From Onthophagus taurus (taxonomy: Eukaryota; Arthropoda; Insecta; Coleoptera; Scarabaeidae), in contig NC_091971.1 of assembly GCF_036711975.1 (NCBI RefSeq), forward strand, positions 15,073,501-15,137,500: DNA of 64,000 nt, given 5' to 3'. The notes under the pieces are model-generated. The model saw only the letters and a program-made list of their open reading frames with translations, was not told the DNA's origin and searched no databases. This document shows positions 12,480 to 33,469 of the stretch, in pieces; positions within the stretch are counted from its first letter, which is position 1, and each line of letters begins with the position of its first letter. The translations under genes were made by a program, and so were the position numbers.

Positions 12480-14512
12480 TTGAGAGAACCTGGGAATTCC
12501 TCAGATGTAATTACCTATGGCAATTACACCTGTCAAATAATGTCGCCACATTTGAATATCACTGCATCATATGACATGTGAGATTGCATCTGACGAGCTT
12601 TCAACCAGTTATAACGTTAGCTGAAACAAAGCTATAATGTCAATTATAATCTAATTATTTAATCATACCGTTATTACTTTATTATACTCTTACCGAAAAA
12701 TCACTTTAAAATGACGTTTTCATCTGTCATTCTGAACAAACTTCAAGTTTTTAAAAGTTGAACTAAATTTAAAAATATAACACGAATTGGAATCTATACT
12801 TTTTAAATTAAAAGAATGATACTGGTAATAATTGTTATTACTGTCTCTCATCATTCCCAATATTAATAATAAAATTGTTACTATAATATATTAATTGATT
12901 AAAGAGGATTGGTTATTCTTTAATGATTAAAATCCAAATACATGAAATTCCTCTTGATAAATAAATACAAAATCAAGAGGAATTTCATGTATTTGGATTT
13001 TAATCATTAAAAAATTGTTACTTTAATTAAATTATTTCAGTATAGACGCTAATGCCATCTTACGGTAGGATATCGACATACAATCAGTTCCAAGTTCTCC
13101 TATCAAAGATCTCTGGGGCTCTATTTAAAGAAAACCCGTCTCAAAATTCGATAATTCCAAAGTTTTTTTGTCCACAGTAACACAATCACTGACTTTATAA
13201 TTTTTCTTGCAGTTTATTACAAAAGATTCAAAAAAATTGTCTAAATAGAAGAACACATAAAAGAAACTAAAACCTTGTTTTGGAAAGTGTCAACCAAAAC
13301 TGTTCAATTCCCGTTCCGTTTCTGTCCCATAATTCACCTACATTCAATCGAGCACCAAATTAAAGCATATCAGTCGATTTGCAACTATGTTCACGTTTGT
13401 ATTTTATTGCTGATTGTTTTGCAATATGTTTCTTCAATGATAAGATCAAACATGCTATCTTCAAAATAGCTTCCAGCAATCTAGAATGGATATTGAGTTT
13501 TTGCTGTAATCCGTCACAACTGGAACTTCAGAACGTCGTCTTCGCTGGAATCCAAAATTTCTTTGTAAGCTTCAAATTCGTGTAGAAATGAAAGCAATCG
13601 CTTTTGAGTTAAAGTTTACTTGTTCACAAATAACCAATTCCGAACATAACAAAATTTGCGACAAAAACGGTAGCGCTGAGTCTGTGAGACCCAGAACACA
13701 AATAATTTCGAAACAGCACAATTAAACACAATGTTTTCGTGGCACATACAACTTTTAAACTTATGGACAGTCAACTACTTGCCCACAAAATGCCTGAAGT
13801 TATAGGTGCTATAGCTGGAGGGTTAAAGTAATATACTTGTTCCAACAAGTGGGCCGACTCGTCGTTGACTCTTCAAATGTAAGCGCACATGTCAAATAAT
13901 GTCGTCACATTTCAGCGGATTTCATTGCATTATTTAACATGGGCGATTGCATTTGAGGGGTACATGACGAGTCCGACCGCTTTGGGAATGGGAATTTAAG
14001 CTTCTTCATTGAAACAAAATTTTTGTGGCAAAAATCTTTATTTTTTTTGATTAACAACTAGATAAACTGAAACATGCATAAAATTCATCACAAAATTAAT
14101 AAAAATTGATTAAAACAAACTTGAGAAACACTAGAAATTGTTTAATTGGTATTAAAAATTAATATGAAATTGGCAAAATATGAATCAAAACTTTCTTTTA
14201 GGACTAAAATAATCATTAATAAATAACTAATAGTTTCGAGCCTTATTAATACAATACTTATTGCTTCTGAAATAGTCAGAAAATTCTTTCACCCACAAAC
14301 AATATCCCATCTTAGAATATTGATGTGTTTAAAAAGAATCGAATGTATCTAAATGTCTAATGCAAACATCAAATATATTATTTTAAAAAAATGTAAATAT
14401 AATATAAAATGTATATCAAATAGCTTATTATCTTTTTTGTCAATAATAATTATAAAAATGTAATGGCAAGTTATTTTGTATAAACGTTTTCATTAACCAA
14501 TCCAAAAAAAAA
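12480..14512. other. Intergenic DNA between cornichon and GMF
   Basis: No gene is seen. It contains the perfect inverted repeat at 12,919-13,011 (own entry) and two copies of a short dispersed repeat, near 12,530-12,600 and 13,880-13,975, sharing TGTCAAATAATGTCG and a later GATTGCAT block. A plus-strand frame at 13,275-13,469 is not protein-like. Confidence 0.45.
12919..13011. repeat. Perfect 40-bp inverted repeat with a 13-bp loop
   Basis: Bases 12,919-12,958 and 12,972-13,011 are exact reverse complements over 40 bp, separated by 13 AT-rich bases (12,959-12,971). Transcribed RNA would fold into an uninterrupted 40-bp hairpin. Perfect pairing without bulges is more typical of a recent inverted duplication or small foldback element than of an animal microRNA precursor. 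Confidence 0.85.
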
Positions 14513-15045
14513 TTAACTTCCTAATTTTTCAAGTAGCCATTCTTCAGTAAAATCTTCCAATTCACGTATCTCATAAGTTCTGCTCATTTCAGCACATCTT
14601 TGCAATCCCATTTTAGAACCAGCATACATCATTTGTAGTTCAGCATGACTATCTCGAGGGGTATAAAACACGAAACACAACGGATAAGAAATTCTACCAT
14701 CTTTATGTTCTCTTTTATAAGATAAAATAACATATCTTGGCTGGTGATCTGGTAAACTCTCTTTTACCTCATCTATTGTGGTATTTTCAAGTTTTTCATC
14801 AACGAATACTTCATGCTTTTCTCTGTCAACTTTAACTGTAAAGAAATATCATTAAAAATTTTTATAATTAAAAGAAATTGGGTGTAACTCACGAATTAAA
14901 GCGCAAGTATCTTGAATTTTACTAAATCTAAATTTTTTTAAAGTTGATTTAGCATCTTCGCTAATTTCGCATATATTCACGTTGTTGGACTTAAATGAAA
15001 AGTGTTTGTTTAATTAATCGTTAAACTATGTAAATATCTCACCAT
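14513..15045 (-). CDS. GMF: Glia maturation factor (ADF-homology protein)
   Basis: Three coding exons on the minus strand: 15,043-15,045 (only the ATG), 14,893-14,989 and 14,513-14,835, all with GT-AG borders and consistent phase, give 140 residues, the usual GMF length. The reading begins MSNNVNICEISEDAKSTLKK, then FRFSKIQDTCALILKVDREK, and later LPDHQPRYVILSYKREHKDG, RISYPLCFVFYTPRDSHAEL and YEIRELEDFTEEWLLEKLG. GMF binds the Arp2/3 complex and promotes debranching of actin networks. The initiator codon stands alone in its exon, which makes the gene easy to mis-annotate. Its start faces the aph-1 start 348 bp away, so the two probably share a bidirectional promoter. Confidence 0.93.
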
Positions 15046-15393
15046 AATTAATCTGGAGTGTCTGCATACACAAGGAAGTTAGTGTGATTTTTTTTTGTTG
15101 ATAAAAGAACACTCATTAGAAGAATTGCCAACATAAAATTATCAAAAATGTGATTCATTCAATGTTAAACGTTAATTTTAATTAATTATTTTAATTTATA
15201 TGCCTTTTAATTGTATTTAAATAACAAAATTAATTATAATTTACGAGTTGATAATAATTTTTGTTTCAAAAAACTAATTTTAACGTATAAAGATTTTAAA
15301 TTTTAACGTTGGTAGTTCCGCTTTCAACGTTATAGGTTAGTCATCTGTCAAAATAATTAATAAAAGTTCGAAAGAAAGAAAAAAACACCAAAA
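15046..15393. promoter_or_regulatory. Shared intergenic region between GMF and aph-1
   Basis: Only 348 bp separate the two divergent start codons, so promoters and 5' leaders of both genes must lie here. The sequence is AT-rich and shows no strong TATA box in either direction, fitting a housekeeping bidirectional promoter. The boundaries are the start codons; no transcription start can be placed by eye. Confidence 0.5.
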
Positions 15394-16116
15394 ATGACTG
15401 TAATGGAATTTTTTGGATGTACTTTTTTGGCTTTCGGTCCACCCCTAGCTATGTTTGTGTTCACAGTATTAAATTGCCCCGTTAGAATTATAATTTTAAT
15501 AGCTGCAGCGTTTTTCTGGTTATTATCACTGTTATTATCATCACTATGGTGGTTTATGGTGATTCCTTTGCGAAAGGAGTTAGCATTCGGCCTAGTATTT
15601 TCCGTGATGTTTCAAGAAGCGTTCAGATACTTAATTTACAAAATACTTCGACAAGCAGAAAGAGGCTTACAAAATATATCGGACGATGCGAAATTAGTTG
15701 AAAACAAACATATTTTGGCTTACGTTAGTGGATTAGGATTTGGAATGATCAGTGGGATCTTCGCTATGGTGAATATTGCAGCAGACGCAATTGGTCCTGG
15801 TACAATGGGTTTGAAATCAGGCAGTGAAATGTTTTTTTTGAGTAGTGCAGCGACCAGCCTGTGTTTTATATTATTACACACTTTCTGGGGTGTGATTTTC
15901 TTCAGTGCCCTGGATAACAGTAACAAATTCCAGGTGATCTATGTGGTGTTATCCCATATGTTTGTTTCTTGTATCACGTTACTCAACAGATTTGAAATTT
16001 ACTCTGCCACGTTGCTGCCGATTTATACGGTGTTGTTAATAACAATGTTTATAGCTTTCAGAGTTGCTGGTGGCTCATTATCCTCTATAAAAGCATGTAT
16101 ATTGTTCAACCAGTAG
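15394..16116 (+). CDS. aph-1: Gamma-secretase subunit APH-1
   Basis: A single-exon gene of 240 residues with seven hydrophobic segments, as in APH-1 proteins. The start MTVMEFFGCTFLAFGPPLAM matches the family N-terminus. Segment 4 has the GxxxGxxxG helix-packing motif at G113, G117 and G121, and the two conserved intramembrane histidines are present (H162 in LLHTFWG, H188 in LSHMF). APH-1 scaffolds presenilin, nicastrin and PEN-2 and is needed for Notch and other intramembrane cleavage. The ATG follows AAAAACACCAAA. A polyadenylation signal AATAAA lies at 16,137-16,142, only about 365 bp before the Nup214 start. Human APH-1A is somewhat longer at the C-terminus. Lack of introns is unusual next to multi-exon neighbours but the frame is clean. 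Confidence 0.96.
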   Translation: MTVMEFFGCTFLAFGPPLAMFVFTVLNCPVRIIILIAAAFFWLLSLLLSSLWWFMVIPLRKELAFGLVFSVMFQEAFRYLIYKILRQAERGLQNISDDAKLVENKHILAYVSGLGFGMISGIFAMVNIAADAIGPGTMGLKSGSEMFFLSSAATSLCFILLHTFWGVIFFSALDNSNKFQVIYVVLSHMFVSCITLLNRFEIYSATLLPIYTVLLITMFIAFRVAGGSLSSIKACILFNQ

Positions 16117-16506
16117 CTAAAACTTTGTGGTGATGCAATAAAAAAATTAATAATTTTTAATTTAAATACTTTTTTGTATTACTTATTGATTTAAGCTTAT
16201 GTTTATAGGAATTCATTAATGCGTTAATTTATTAATGTACATTTTTTAAAAAATAAATCTCATTTGCAATTAAATATTGGTGCTTTATTTTAATTTGTTT
16301 ATGTAATAGGAAATTGTTTATTTTAAGTACTTCACTTTTAATTTTTATTTGACAAGTTGCTGTAAAATTGGTTGCCTAATTTGACATGAATAAGCCAAAA
16401 CACCTAACCTATAAAAGCGCGCTTTTGGCTTTTGTATATACTTTTTATCACTCTCCTGACGTAGTCATAATTAACTTTAAAGTCATAGAGTTTGATTAAA
16501 TAAAGA

Positions 16507-19500
16507 ATGGCAAAAACTGCCCCTTCGCCGATAGATGTTGTGGTAATATTCTATTTCGTAAAATTAACATATCTTGTTAACATAATTCCCTCCCATAGGA
16601 TTTTCAATTCAAATTACAGTGCAAATTGAAAGCTTTTGAAAATGATAGCCATGAAACGTTCAAATTACCGTGTAGTTTAGTTTGTTCTGCGAGCAGATAT
16701 GGTTTATTATTCGTCGGGACTTCAACGCCAAAATTTCAAGGTACATAACCTCAAATTTTTGTACCAATAATTAATTATATTATTTTAGTCATTCAGATTC
16801 AAGATATACAAAATTACGCTGTTAAAGATGGTCATGTTAGTAATTATAAAAGAAGATACATTAATTTACCCAGTAATCCAAGATATCTTGGTGTCAATTG
16901 TGACTCAACAAAACTTTGTGTTATTGTTGAAAAAGATGGTTGTGTTAAAGCCGTAATATATGATGTAGTCTCATTTTTAAAACAAGTAAATAAACATCTA
17001 CAAAGAAAATGTAAAAAATTAATATAATTTTAAATTATAGAATGTTGTAATTTTGCAAGAAATTCGTCTCTCAACCACACCAGGAGTAAACATTCTTGAT
17101 ATATGTTGGAATCCAGGTGTGCCATCAATGTTAGCAGTTTGTAAAGATGATGGAAGTTTAGGTTTATATAATGTTAAAGAAAATGGTATTGAAATCAAAG
17201 AATTACCAAAAACAACAGGTTGCACATGTTCATGTTGGAGCCCCAAAGGGAAACAACTTGTAGTTGGAACTGCAAATGGCAAATTAACACAATACAAACT
17301 CGATTTGCAAGTAGCAAAAAGTATTAATCCACCCCCAATTAATGGAAATCCACAACCAATAAGCTTACAATGGATTTCAAATTATCAATTTATTGGTGTT
17401 TATAAAACTGTAGGAGAAGATGTACAAATGAGTTTAATTGTTGTTGATGCTCCTAAAGCTGGTGAAACAACATATACAAATTATGATGATGTTTGTTATA
17501 GTTATGGCAACTCTAGACCACATCAATTTTATATGTTACAACAACCTCTTTGGTAATTAAATATGTTTATTTAAGGTGTATGTGTGAATTAAATAATTTA
17601 TTTTATTAGGAATATTTTACTTGTGGCATCCTCAAATAGCATGGAAGTTGGTGTGATGCATTTAGATAAAGATTCATGGACACAATGGATATTAACAGAT
17701 TCAGCTAGAGCTGAACTTCCTCTAAATGCTATAAAACAAGACACTCTCCCTGTTGGATTAGGATTTGATATATCATCAGTTAAACCACTTCCGTGGGGCG
17801 AAGGAGAATTACCACCAATGCCATATTTGTTTTTGTTATCTCATCAAGGGGTTCTGTGCTGTTTCTCTATAATTAATTTGAAAGAAGGGGTGCCTAAATT
17901 GTGTACACCACCGGAACCTTTAACTGATCTTAGTGGATTAGTTCACTTTACAATTGGAGATAATGAAAGTGTTCGTATTCAAACAACATCAACAAACCTT
18001 GTAAAACCAACGCCTGTGGTGAGAACAAGCATTTTTATTCAGAATATATTTAGGATTAAAATTTTTTTAGGCTCAAATTGGATTACAACAACAGGCAAAA
18101 ATTCCCGCTTTTGGAGCTTCAACTCCACCTGCATGGGGCAATCTTACTTCTCCAGTATCAATTGCGACTCAAAAAACGGCCCAAACACCTACATTTTTTA
18201 ATAAGCCTGCTACTGGCGTTCAAAATATTTTAGGTGCACAACCTCAAACGATTATTACACCTGTTATTGAAATCAAAAAAGCGGAAAATGTTCAAGAAAA
18301 CATTCAAAAACCGATTATTCCACAAACAATGGTAAGTTTTTAATATACTAAATGGAAAATCTTGGTTATGTTTAAATAAAAATGATTATATTTTTCAGCC
18401 TCAAACAACCCCTGGTTTGCAACAACAAAATGCGCTATTTGGTATGACTACGAAAGCGCCATCTCAACCTTCATGGGCTTTTACTCCTCCTCAAACAACA
18501 TTAGTCCCCCAAAAACCGCCACAACCTCCCACAACAACATTTTTCAACAAACCCATTACACAAAATATTTTTGGTACTCAACCTCAACCAGTTGTTGAAT
18601 CACAAAAAGTTGATTCTACCCAAGAAAATCTTCAAAAAGCCTTTGGTCCTAAAACAGTTGTGAGTGCAGTGGAACCAAAAGAAACATCTGGTATCAAAAC
18701 TCCCCCAGCTGGAATACCCGCCATAAATGAGGAAACGGAAAAATTACTTGCCCAAATGATGAAAGAAGAATGTATTAATTTAGAAATGGAAATCAAAGTG
18801 TTAATGGCAGGAAGTAATATTAAGATTGATTTTGGGGCTGACTCTGAAACTGTGAGTTTCATTGAAGGGGCTACAGCCTTACAAGATTTTTTAAAAGAAA
18901 TGGATGAAACTAGTTCAACTCAAGCAGCTGAGATTCATGCTTTAAAACAAAATATGATTCAAACTTGGGTGTGGTATGAAGAAGCAAGATCCAGATACGC
19001 AACTTATAAAGATCCAGCTTTAAAATCATTGCTTGCACTTCAACCTTTAGACGCAGCGTCTGAAAGGAAATTAGACGAAATTCGCCGCATGATTTATTAT
19101 TTAGAGTCGCAATTAATGCAAGCTAATTCGGCTTTGGACGACCAATGGGACGCTTTTCAATCATCTTGCAAAAGAAAAATTAACACAAAATCTTTAAGCA
19201 TTGAATCTATTTATCAAGTGATGGTAAAGCAAAATGCTACGTTACAAAAACAGATTTATATTCTTAAAGACATCTCAATGAGGATTCGGGCGAAATTACG
19301 AAGTTTAAACGCACCGCGTTTATTGGTTAGTTTGGATAATACAGAACCGCTTGAGGAGCAACTAAAAAGTTTACACATGGAGCCAAAAGATTTGATGGAA
19401 TTACGTTACGAAAAAGTGTTTAAAAAACAGCGGAAATTGACGAAGGAACGGGAGGATAAATTGAAAGCTTGTTTTCAAAATGGAAATGTTTCACATGTTG

Positions 19501-22500
19501 TTGTGCGAAAACCGCAATTAAACAGTTTCATGCAAATGTCTGGATTAGGTGTGATTCCTTTTTCTCCAATAGCGCCAAAGAAAAATCAAGGTGAAGTAAA
19601 AAAACATATCGATTTCGTACAATCAACACCTTTAGTAAAAGTAACCCAAGAAAAAGAAAATGTGTCAAGTCCAGCTGTTGTTAATTTATTTAATAAACAA
19701 GAACAACAAAATGTTGGAGGTGATGTAAAGACTTCTGCATTTGTGCCAATGGTAAACACAAAGAATAATTTGTTTGGTAATTTAGATCAAAACATTTCTA
19801 CTAAGCAACAGAACTGGCAAAAACCTGTTGGGGAAACCGTTTCTAAACCACCAACGTTTAATTTGGTATCACAAAATACAAACTTCATGATCCCCAAATC
19901 TTCTAGTGGAAATGTAGATGCAAATACGAATCCTATATCGAAATCGAGTACTTTCCCGCAATTTGGAGCTTCACCCCAACCTTTCACTCTCCTAACAAAT
20001 AAAATACCTGAAAATAAAACACCATCAACTACAATTGAGTCTAAAACACCAGAAGCTACAACTTGGGATAATACCAAACCTTTTTCATTTTTTGGACAAG
20101 GATTGAAAACGACTTCTGAGAGTTCTCCCTTTAGTGGGAATTTATCTAAATCATTATTTGGTGATAAATCAACTCCTTCATCTCCGGATGTTAACAAACC
20201 ACCTAATTTTGGGAACACACCGCAAAGCGGCAACGATTTAAAAACAACTTTCACACAAAATGTTGCAAAAACCGCTCCAAGTTTATTTAATCAAGGTTTT
20301 ACAACAACCGTTTCAACAACACAATCAGAAACAAAAATGTTTACTTCACCAAGTACTTGGGTTGTTACAAGTACTAATCAAGAAAAAGCAAGTATAGTTT
20401 CAACAAAACCAACTTCAAGTAATGTTACGGTACAACCAAGTCTATTTCCTACTTCAAAATTAGAGCAAACAACACCTCAAACACCACCCACGCCTATAAT
20501 TAATATACCTACTTTTAGACAATCAACCACTACTGGCTTAACTTTTGGTAGTACTACAATTACTTCTTCAGTATCAGTACCTGTTTCAACAACAAAACCC
20601 CCTCCAATTGTCCAATCAATCCAATCAACATTCCCAACTACCTCTCCAGTTGTCCCAACAGATTCAGCAACTACAACACCAAGTACTACAACTTCAGTTA
20701 TGTCAGCAACCACTACAACGTCTACAGCAACTACAGTGTCAACCCCAATGTTTGGAGTGACTACAACAACTTCAATATTTGGTCAAAAACCTTCAATTTT
20801 CAGTCAACCAGTTGCAGAAGGACAATCAATATTTGCAAAAACTGCTTCAAATTTTGTCCAAAATACACAAGCTACCACTGCAAACAAGACCCCTTCGATA
20901 TTTTCAAATACAGCAATCACATCAAGTTTTAAATTCACTAATGTTGCTGGAGAAACACCTTTTGGACAAACTACTGGTACAACTCCGGCAGTTGCGGACC
21001 AAGCCCCAACTATATGTGAATCGGCCACATCACCATCTTTTGGACAAACCCCGACTACAGGTAGTCCTGCGCCATCAGTTTCAAGTACTACTTCTATTTT
21101 TGGGCAAGCCATTTCTGCACCAACTAGTTTCGAGCAGATTACTCCTCCACCTTCAACAACTATACCTGCTTTTGGACAAACTACTCCTAGTACTTCGATT
21201 GGTTTTGGATCAACGGCGTTAACTCAAACATCAACGTCAAGTGTTTTTGGTCAAACTCAAGTTAGTTCAACTCCAAGTGTGTTTGGACAAGCAACTACAG
21301 TACCACCTAGCGTTTTTGCCCAAACTATAACTTCAACTTCCCCGTCAAGCGTTTTTGGACAGACAGTATCTACGCCAAGCGCTTTTGGTCAAACAACTTC
21401 TGTGCAAAGCGTTTTTGGGCAATCCAATGTTTTCCAACAGAAAACTTCACCTTCTAGTATTTTCAGTTCTACACCTACATCTGATTTTGGAAAAGTAGCA
21501 AACCCCGCTTTTGGTGCAGCATCAACTACGTCTACAGTGTTTGGCCAATCTCAACAACAACCCACGTTCGGTCAACCTAATACTTTATTTGGTGGTACAA
21601 CTACTGCTTCGATATTTGGTCAACCGACATCATCTTCTTCTATTTTTGGTCAACCTACAACCTCTACTACTTCTATTTTTGAACAACCGACAACGTCAAC
21701 TTCTTCCGTTTTTGGGCAACCGACAACGTCAACATCTTCTGTTTTTGGGCAACCAACAACGTCAACTTCTTCTGTTTTTGGGCAACCAACAACATCAACT
21801 TCTTCTGTTTTTGGGCAACCAACAACGTCAACTACTTCTGTTTTTGGTCAACCTATAACGTCAACGTCTTCTGTTTTTGGTCAAGCAGTAACATCAACAC
21901 CATCAGTTTTTGGCCAAGCGGTAACATCAACACCATCAGTTTTTGGTCAAAGCTCATTTGGTAGTAATTCTATATTTAAGTCTTCGACAAATAGTGTTTT
22001 TGGTGGATCTTCTCCATTTGGATCAACTCCCACTACTTCATCTGCATTTGGATCATCGTCTCCGTTTGGAGCTTCTAACGTTTTTGGTAGAAACACAACA
22101 AATAATGTCTTTGGTAAATCAAATTTTGGTACGTCGGATAATTTAAATTTTGGAAATCTGAGTACGGGTGCGAACCCAACTCCGGCAACATCGTCATCTG
22201 TGTTTGGTGGCTCATCTTTTAATACGTTTCGAACAGCCGATAAGGAGCAATTTGGAGGAACATCTACCAACGTATTTGAACCTCCAACGACATCAACTAC
22301 ACCCGTTTTTGGAGGTTCTCTTTTTAATAAATCCACACCAGCATTTGGAGCGCCAGCCACATTCGGTGCCGCCCCCACTTTCTCTCAACCTTCAGCGTTT
22401 GGATCTTCGTTCAGCAATACTTTTGGTAATGCAAATCAATCGGCGGGGCCATTTTCTGGGGGGGCAAGCACTCAAACCGTTAGTCAAAGCGGGTTTGGGT

Positions 22501-22866
22501 CTCCCACAACTTTCCAAAAACCAGCTTTCGGTTCTCCATCCGCATTCGGAGCGCAACCTACAGGATTTGGATCTCCTGCATCTTTCGGAGGAGCCGCTTT
22601 TGGAAATGCACCTGCATTCGGAAGTCCTAATCGAGTTTTTGGTAGCAACGAAGGTTTCGGAGCTGCACCACAACAACAAAGTTCTACTTTTGCAAATTTA
22701 GCTAATCAACAAACTATAGGATTTGGAAGTGTTGCGCAACAAGCTGCTCCTGTAGAAAATATGCAACAGCCTTCATTTACTGGGTTAGTTGAATATTAAA
22801 TTTGTTTAAAATTTATTTCTAACATGGTTTATTTTTAGGGGATCATCATTTACAAGTTGGCGTTGA
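16507..22866 (+). CDS. Nup214: Nucleoporin Nup214
   Basis: Eight coding exons: 16,507-16,542; 16,599-16,740; 16,789-16,985; 17,041-17,552; 17,610-18,018; 18,071-18,331; 18,399-22,783; 22,839-22,866. All borders are GT-AG and phases agree, giving 1,989 residues (human 2,090). Residues 1 to about 430 read as the N-terminal beta-propeller (DFQFKLQCKLKAF, LLFVGTSTPKFQ, LDICWNPGVPSML), which docks the RNA helicase DDX19/Dbp5. A predicted coiled coil near residues 690-890 would bind Nup88/Nup62. From about residue 980 onward come many FG dipeptides set in Ser/Thr/Pro/Gln spacers. The last exon adds the tail GGSSFTSWR. The protein lies on the cytoplasmic face of the nuclear pore and serves mRNA and CRM1 export. 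AATAAA lies at 22,954-22,959. The very short last exon is inferred from splice sites and the family-like FxxWR end. Confidence 0.95.
21600..21955 (+). repeat. 33-bp tandem repeat encoding FG repeats in Nup214
   Basis: Inside the large Nup214 exon an array of about ten 33-bp units encodes the 11-residue unit SVFGQPTTSTS with small changes (IFGQP, VFGQAVTSTP). Several adjacent units differ by only one or two bases, so the array has expanded recently. Copy number may vary between individuals and assemblies may collapse it. The units stay in frame and supply FG dipeptides, so length change would be tolerated. Confidence 0.9.
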
Positions 22867-23313
22867 TGTTAAGATTTAAAATGCGATTTGTTGCAAATGG
22901 AAGAAATAGTTTAGTATAAATAATTGTTCTGCTCTTCTATTTGCTTTTAAAAGAATAAAAACAATTTTTGTATGTTAAAGTTTGATTATTGTAGAAATGT
23001 CAACCTAAATTAAATCAATAAGTTAAATAAATAAATGTATTAAGTATTATCATTTAAAATTAAAATAATTACATATATAGGAAAATTGTATGATTTAGTT
23101 ATGTTTTCTTATTAAACTATTTGATAATTACATTTATTTATTTAAATTTTGTTAATGTCTTTTATGGTGGTTTTTATTTTTTTATCAATTTATGTTGGTA
23201 TTATTTGATCTGCCATGTTTACGGGTTAGAAATTGTACCTTTCACAAGTGTCAAATATTTTCGGGTCATTTTGTTCGTGTATTTCATTGTATAAAGTTAA
23301 TAAAAAATCGGTA

Positions 23314-32031
<8,718 letters not shown>

Positions 32032-32070
32032 TTTTGTCATCAAGAAAAGGTCTGGCACAAGTTAAATAAA

Positions 32071-33300
32071 ACGAAAAAAAAAAACGGTTTTTCTTCTACT
32101 CCTATTAAGTAGCTAATTAATATGATTGAATAAATAATTTTGTTAAGAGAAAATTAAGAATTAAGAAAAAAAGAAGCTATTTTAAAGGTTTTCTTTTTAA
32201 AATAATTGAACATTTTAGTTAAATTACATTTTTTGAAGTTGTTTTATTTTTTTATTATTAGTTTAAGTCGTCTCTTTCTGTAAGTAAATGTAGTAATTGT
32301 AATTATAATAAAATTGTGAACTGTAATTCTAAATGTTTAAATAAAGGAGTCACCAATTTTATGTGGTATAAATGTTATTGTTTTATTTTAAAATAAAACC
32401 TTTAAAGCAGCTTTGAAGTTGAAATTGATTCAACGACACGTATTTGCTCAGTATTTAAAAAAAAACTATATTATTTGTGATATTATTTTCCTATATCACC
32501 ATACACAACTTTTTATTATAACAATAGACTGAATTTAATAATTACTTAATTCATTAATTAGTTAAAATAATCTTTTTTAAGTAAACATAACCTCAAAATA
32601 TGGAATCTAAGAAATTGTTTTTAAGTTTATTATAATTTTATTTGATTTTAACGAAATTTATACTTCTTGTGTGTATTTCCAACAATTTCTTAGAAAGTAT
32701 TGAATTGTATCTTAATTAGAATATAAGAATTAACTTAAAATTTATAACTTATTGAGATGTGATTATATTTTTATACATACTTTTTATTTATTGTATAAAT
32801 ATAAATGTTACATGTGTAAATACAGAGTGATTGTGATCTTTTCTTTTGTTTTATTTGTTATGTAATAGAATTAACAAGATTCTTTTAAATGATAATTCTG
32901 TTAATTAGATTCTGAGCTGATTCTACAATCAGTTATAATGTAGTTCTATTAACCATCAAGGTTATAAGTTTCTGATAACCAGGCTTTTCCGACGTACTGT
33001 TTATGGTATTATTCTTATGTCTATACTTTATGCGGGTTTAATTTGGATTTTTTTGGGATTTCGGAATCACAATAATTTGTTCTTTTGACTACTACTAGTG
33101 GAAGATGTCTAGGTCATTATTTTCTTGCCAATGTTAGATTAAATGTAATTTATTGCAATAAAGTTAGTTCCACGTTCTGCCAAGTATCTCAAATACACTC
33201 TAAAATTATTAATGTATGTTACTAAACTCAACTTAATGTATTTCTTGAAAGAATCCATCGCTGCTAACATATTACATTACATAAATTATACAGGATGTGT
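32071..33300. other. AT-rich intergenic DNA
   Basis: Between the FAM76 polyadenylation signal and the transposon block at 33,300 I see no coding frame, RNA gene or clear repeat. Confidence 0.5.
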
Positions 33301-33469
33301 CAAATGTCTGGAATATAGCCAATAACTTCGCCATTTGTGGTTTTAAAGAAAAATGGTTCAAATAAAAGATTCTTTATTAATTGTGTGGCATTTCTTTGTG
33401 TGTCATTCCAGGAGAACTGGTCCATAGTAGGCGACAGTCCAATCCTATGTTTGGCCATCGCAAATTATA

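Noticed and set aside
12919-13011. The 40-bp hairpin as a microRNA gene
   Set aside because: Pairing is perfect with no bulges, the arms are AT-rich and no seed-like conservation can be judged; reported only as an inverted repeat.
21600-21955. Regular 33-bp repeats as a CRISPR-like array
   Set aside because: The units are contiguous, in frame and code for FG repeats of a nucleoporin; there are no unique spacers, and the genome is eukaryotic.
19787-22701. Several open frames on both strands inside the Nup214 exon (up to 177 codons)
   Set aside because: They are shadows of the low-complexity FG-repeat coding sequence and overlap it fully.
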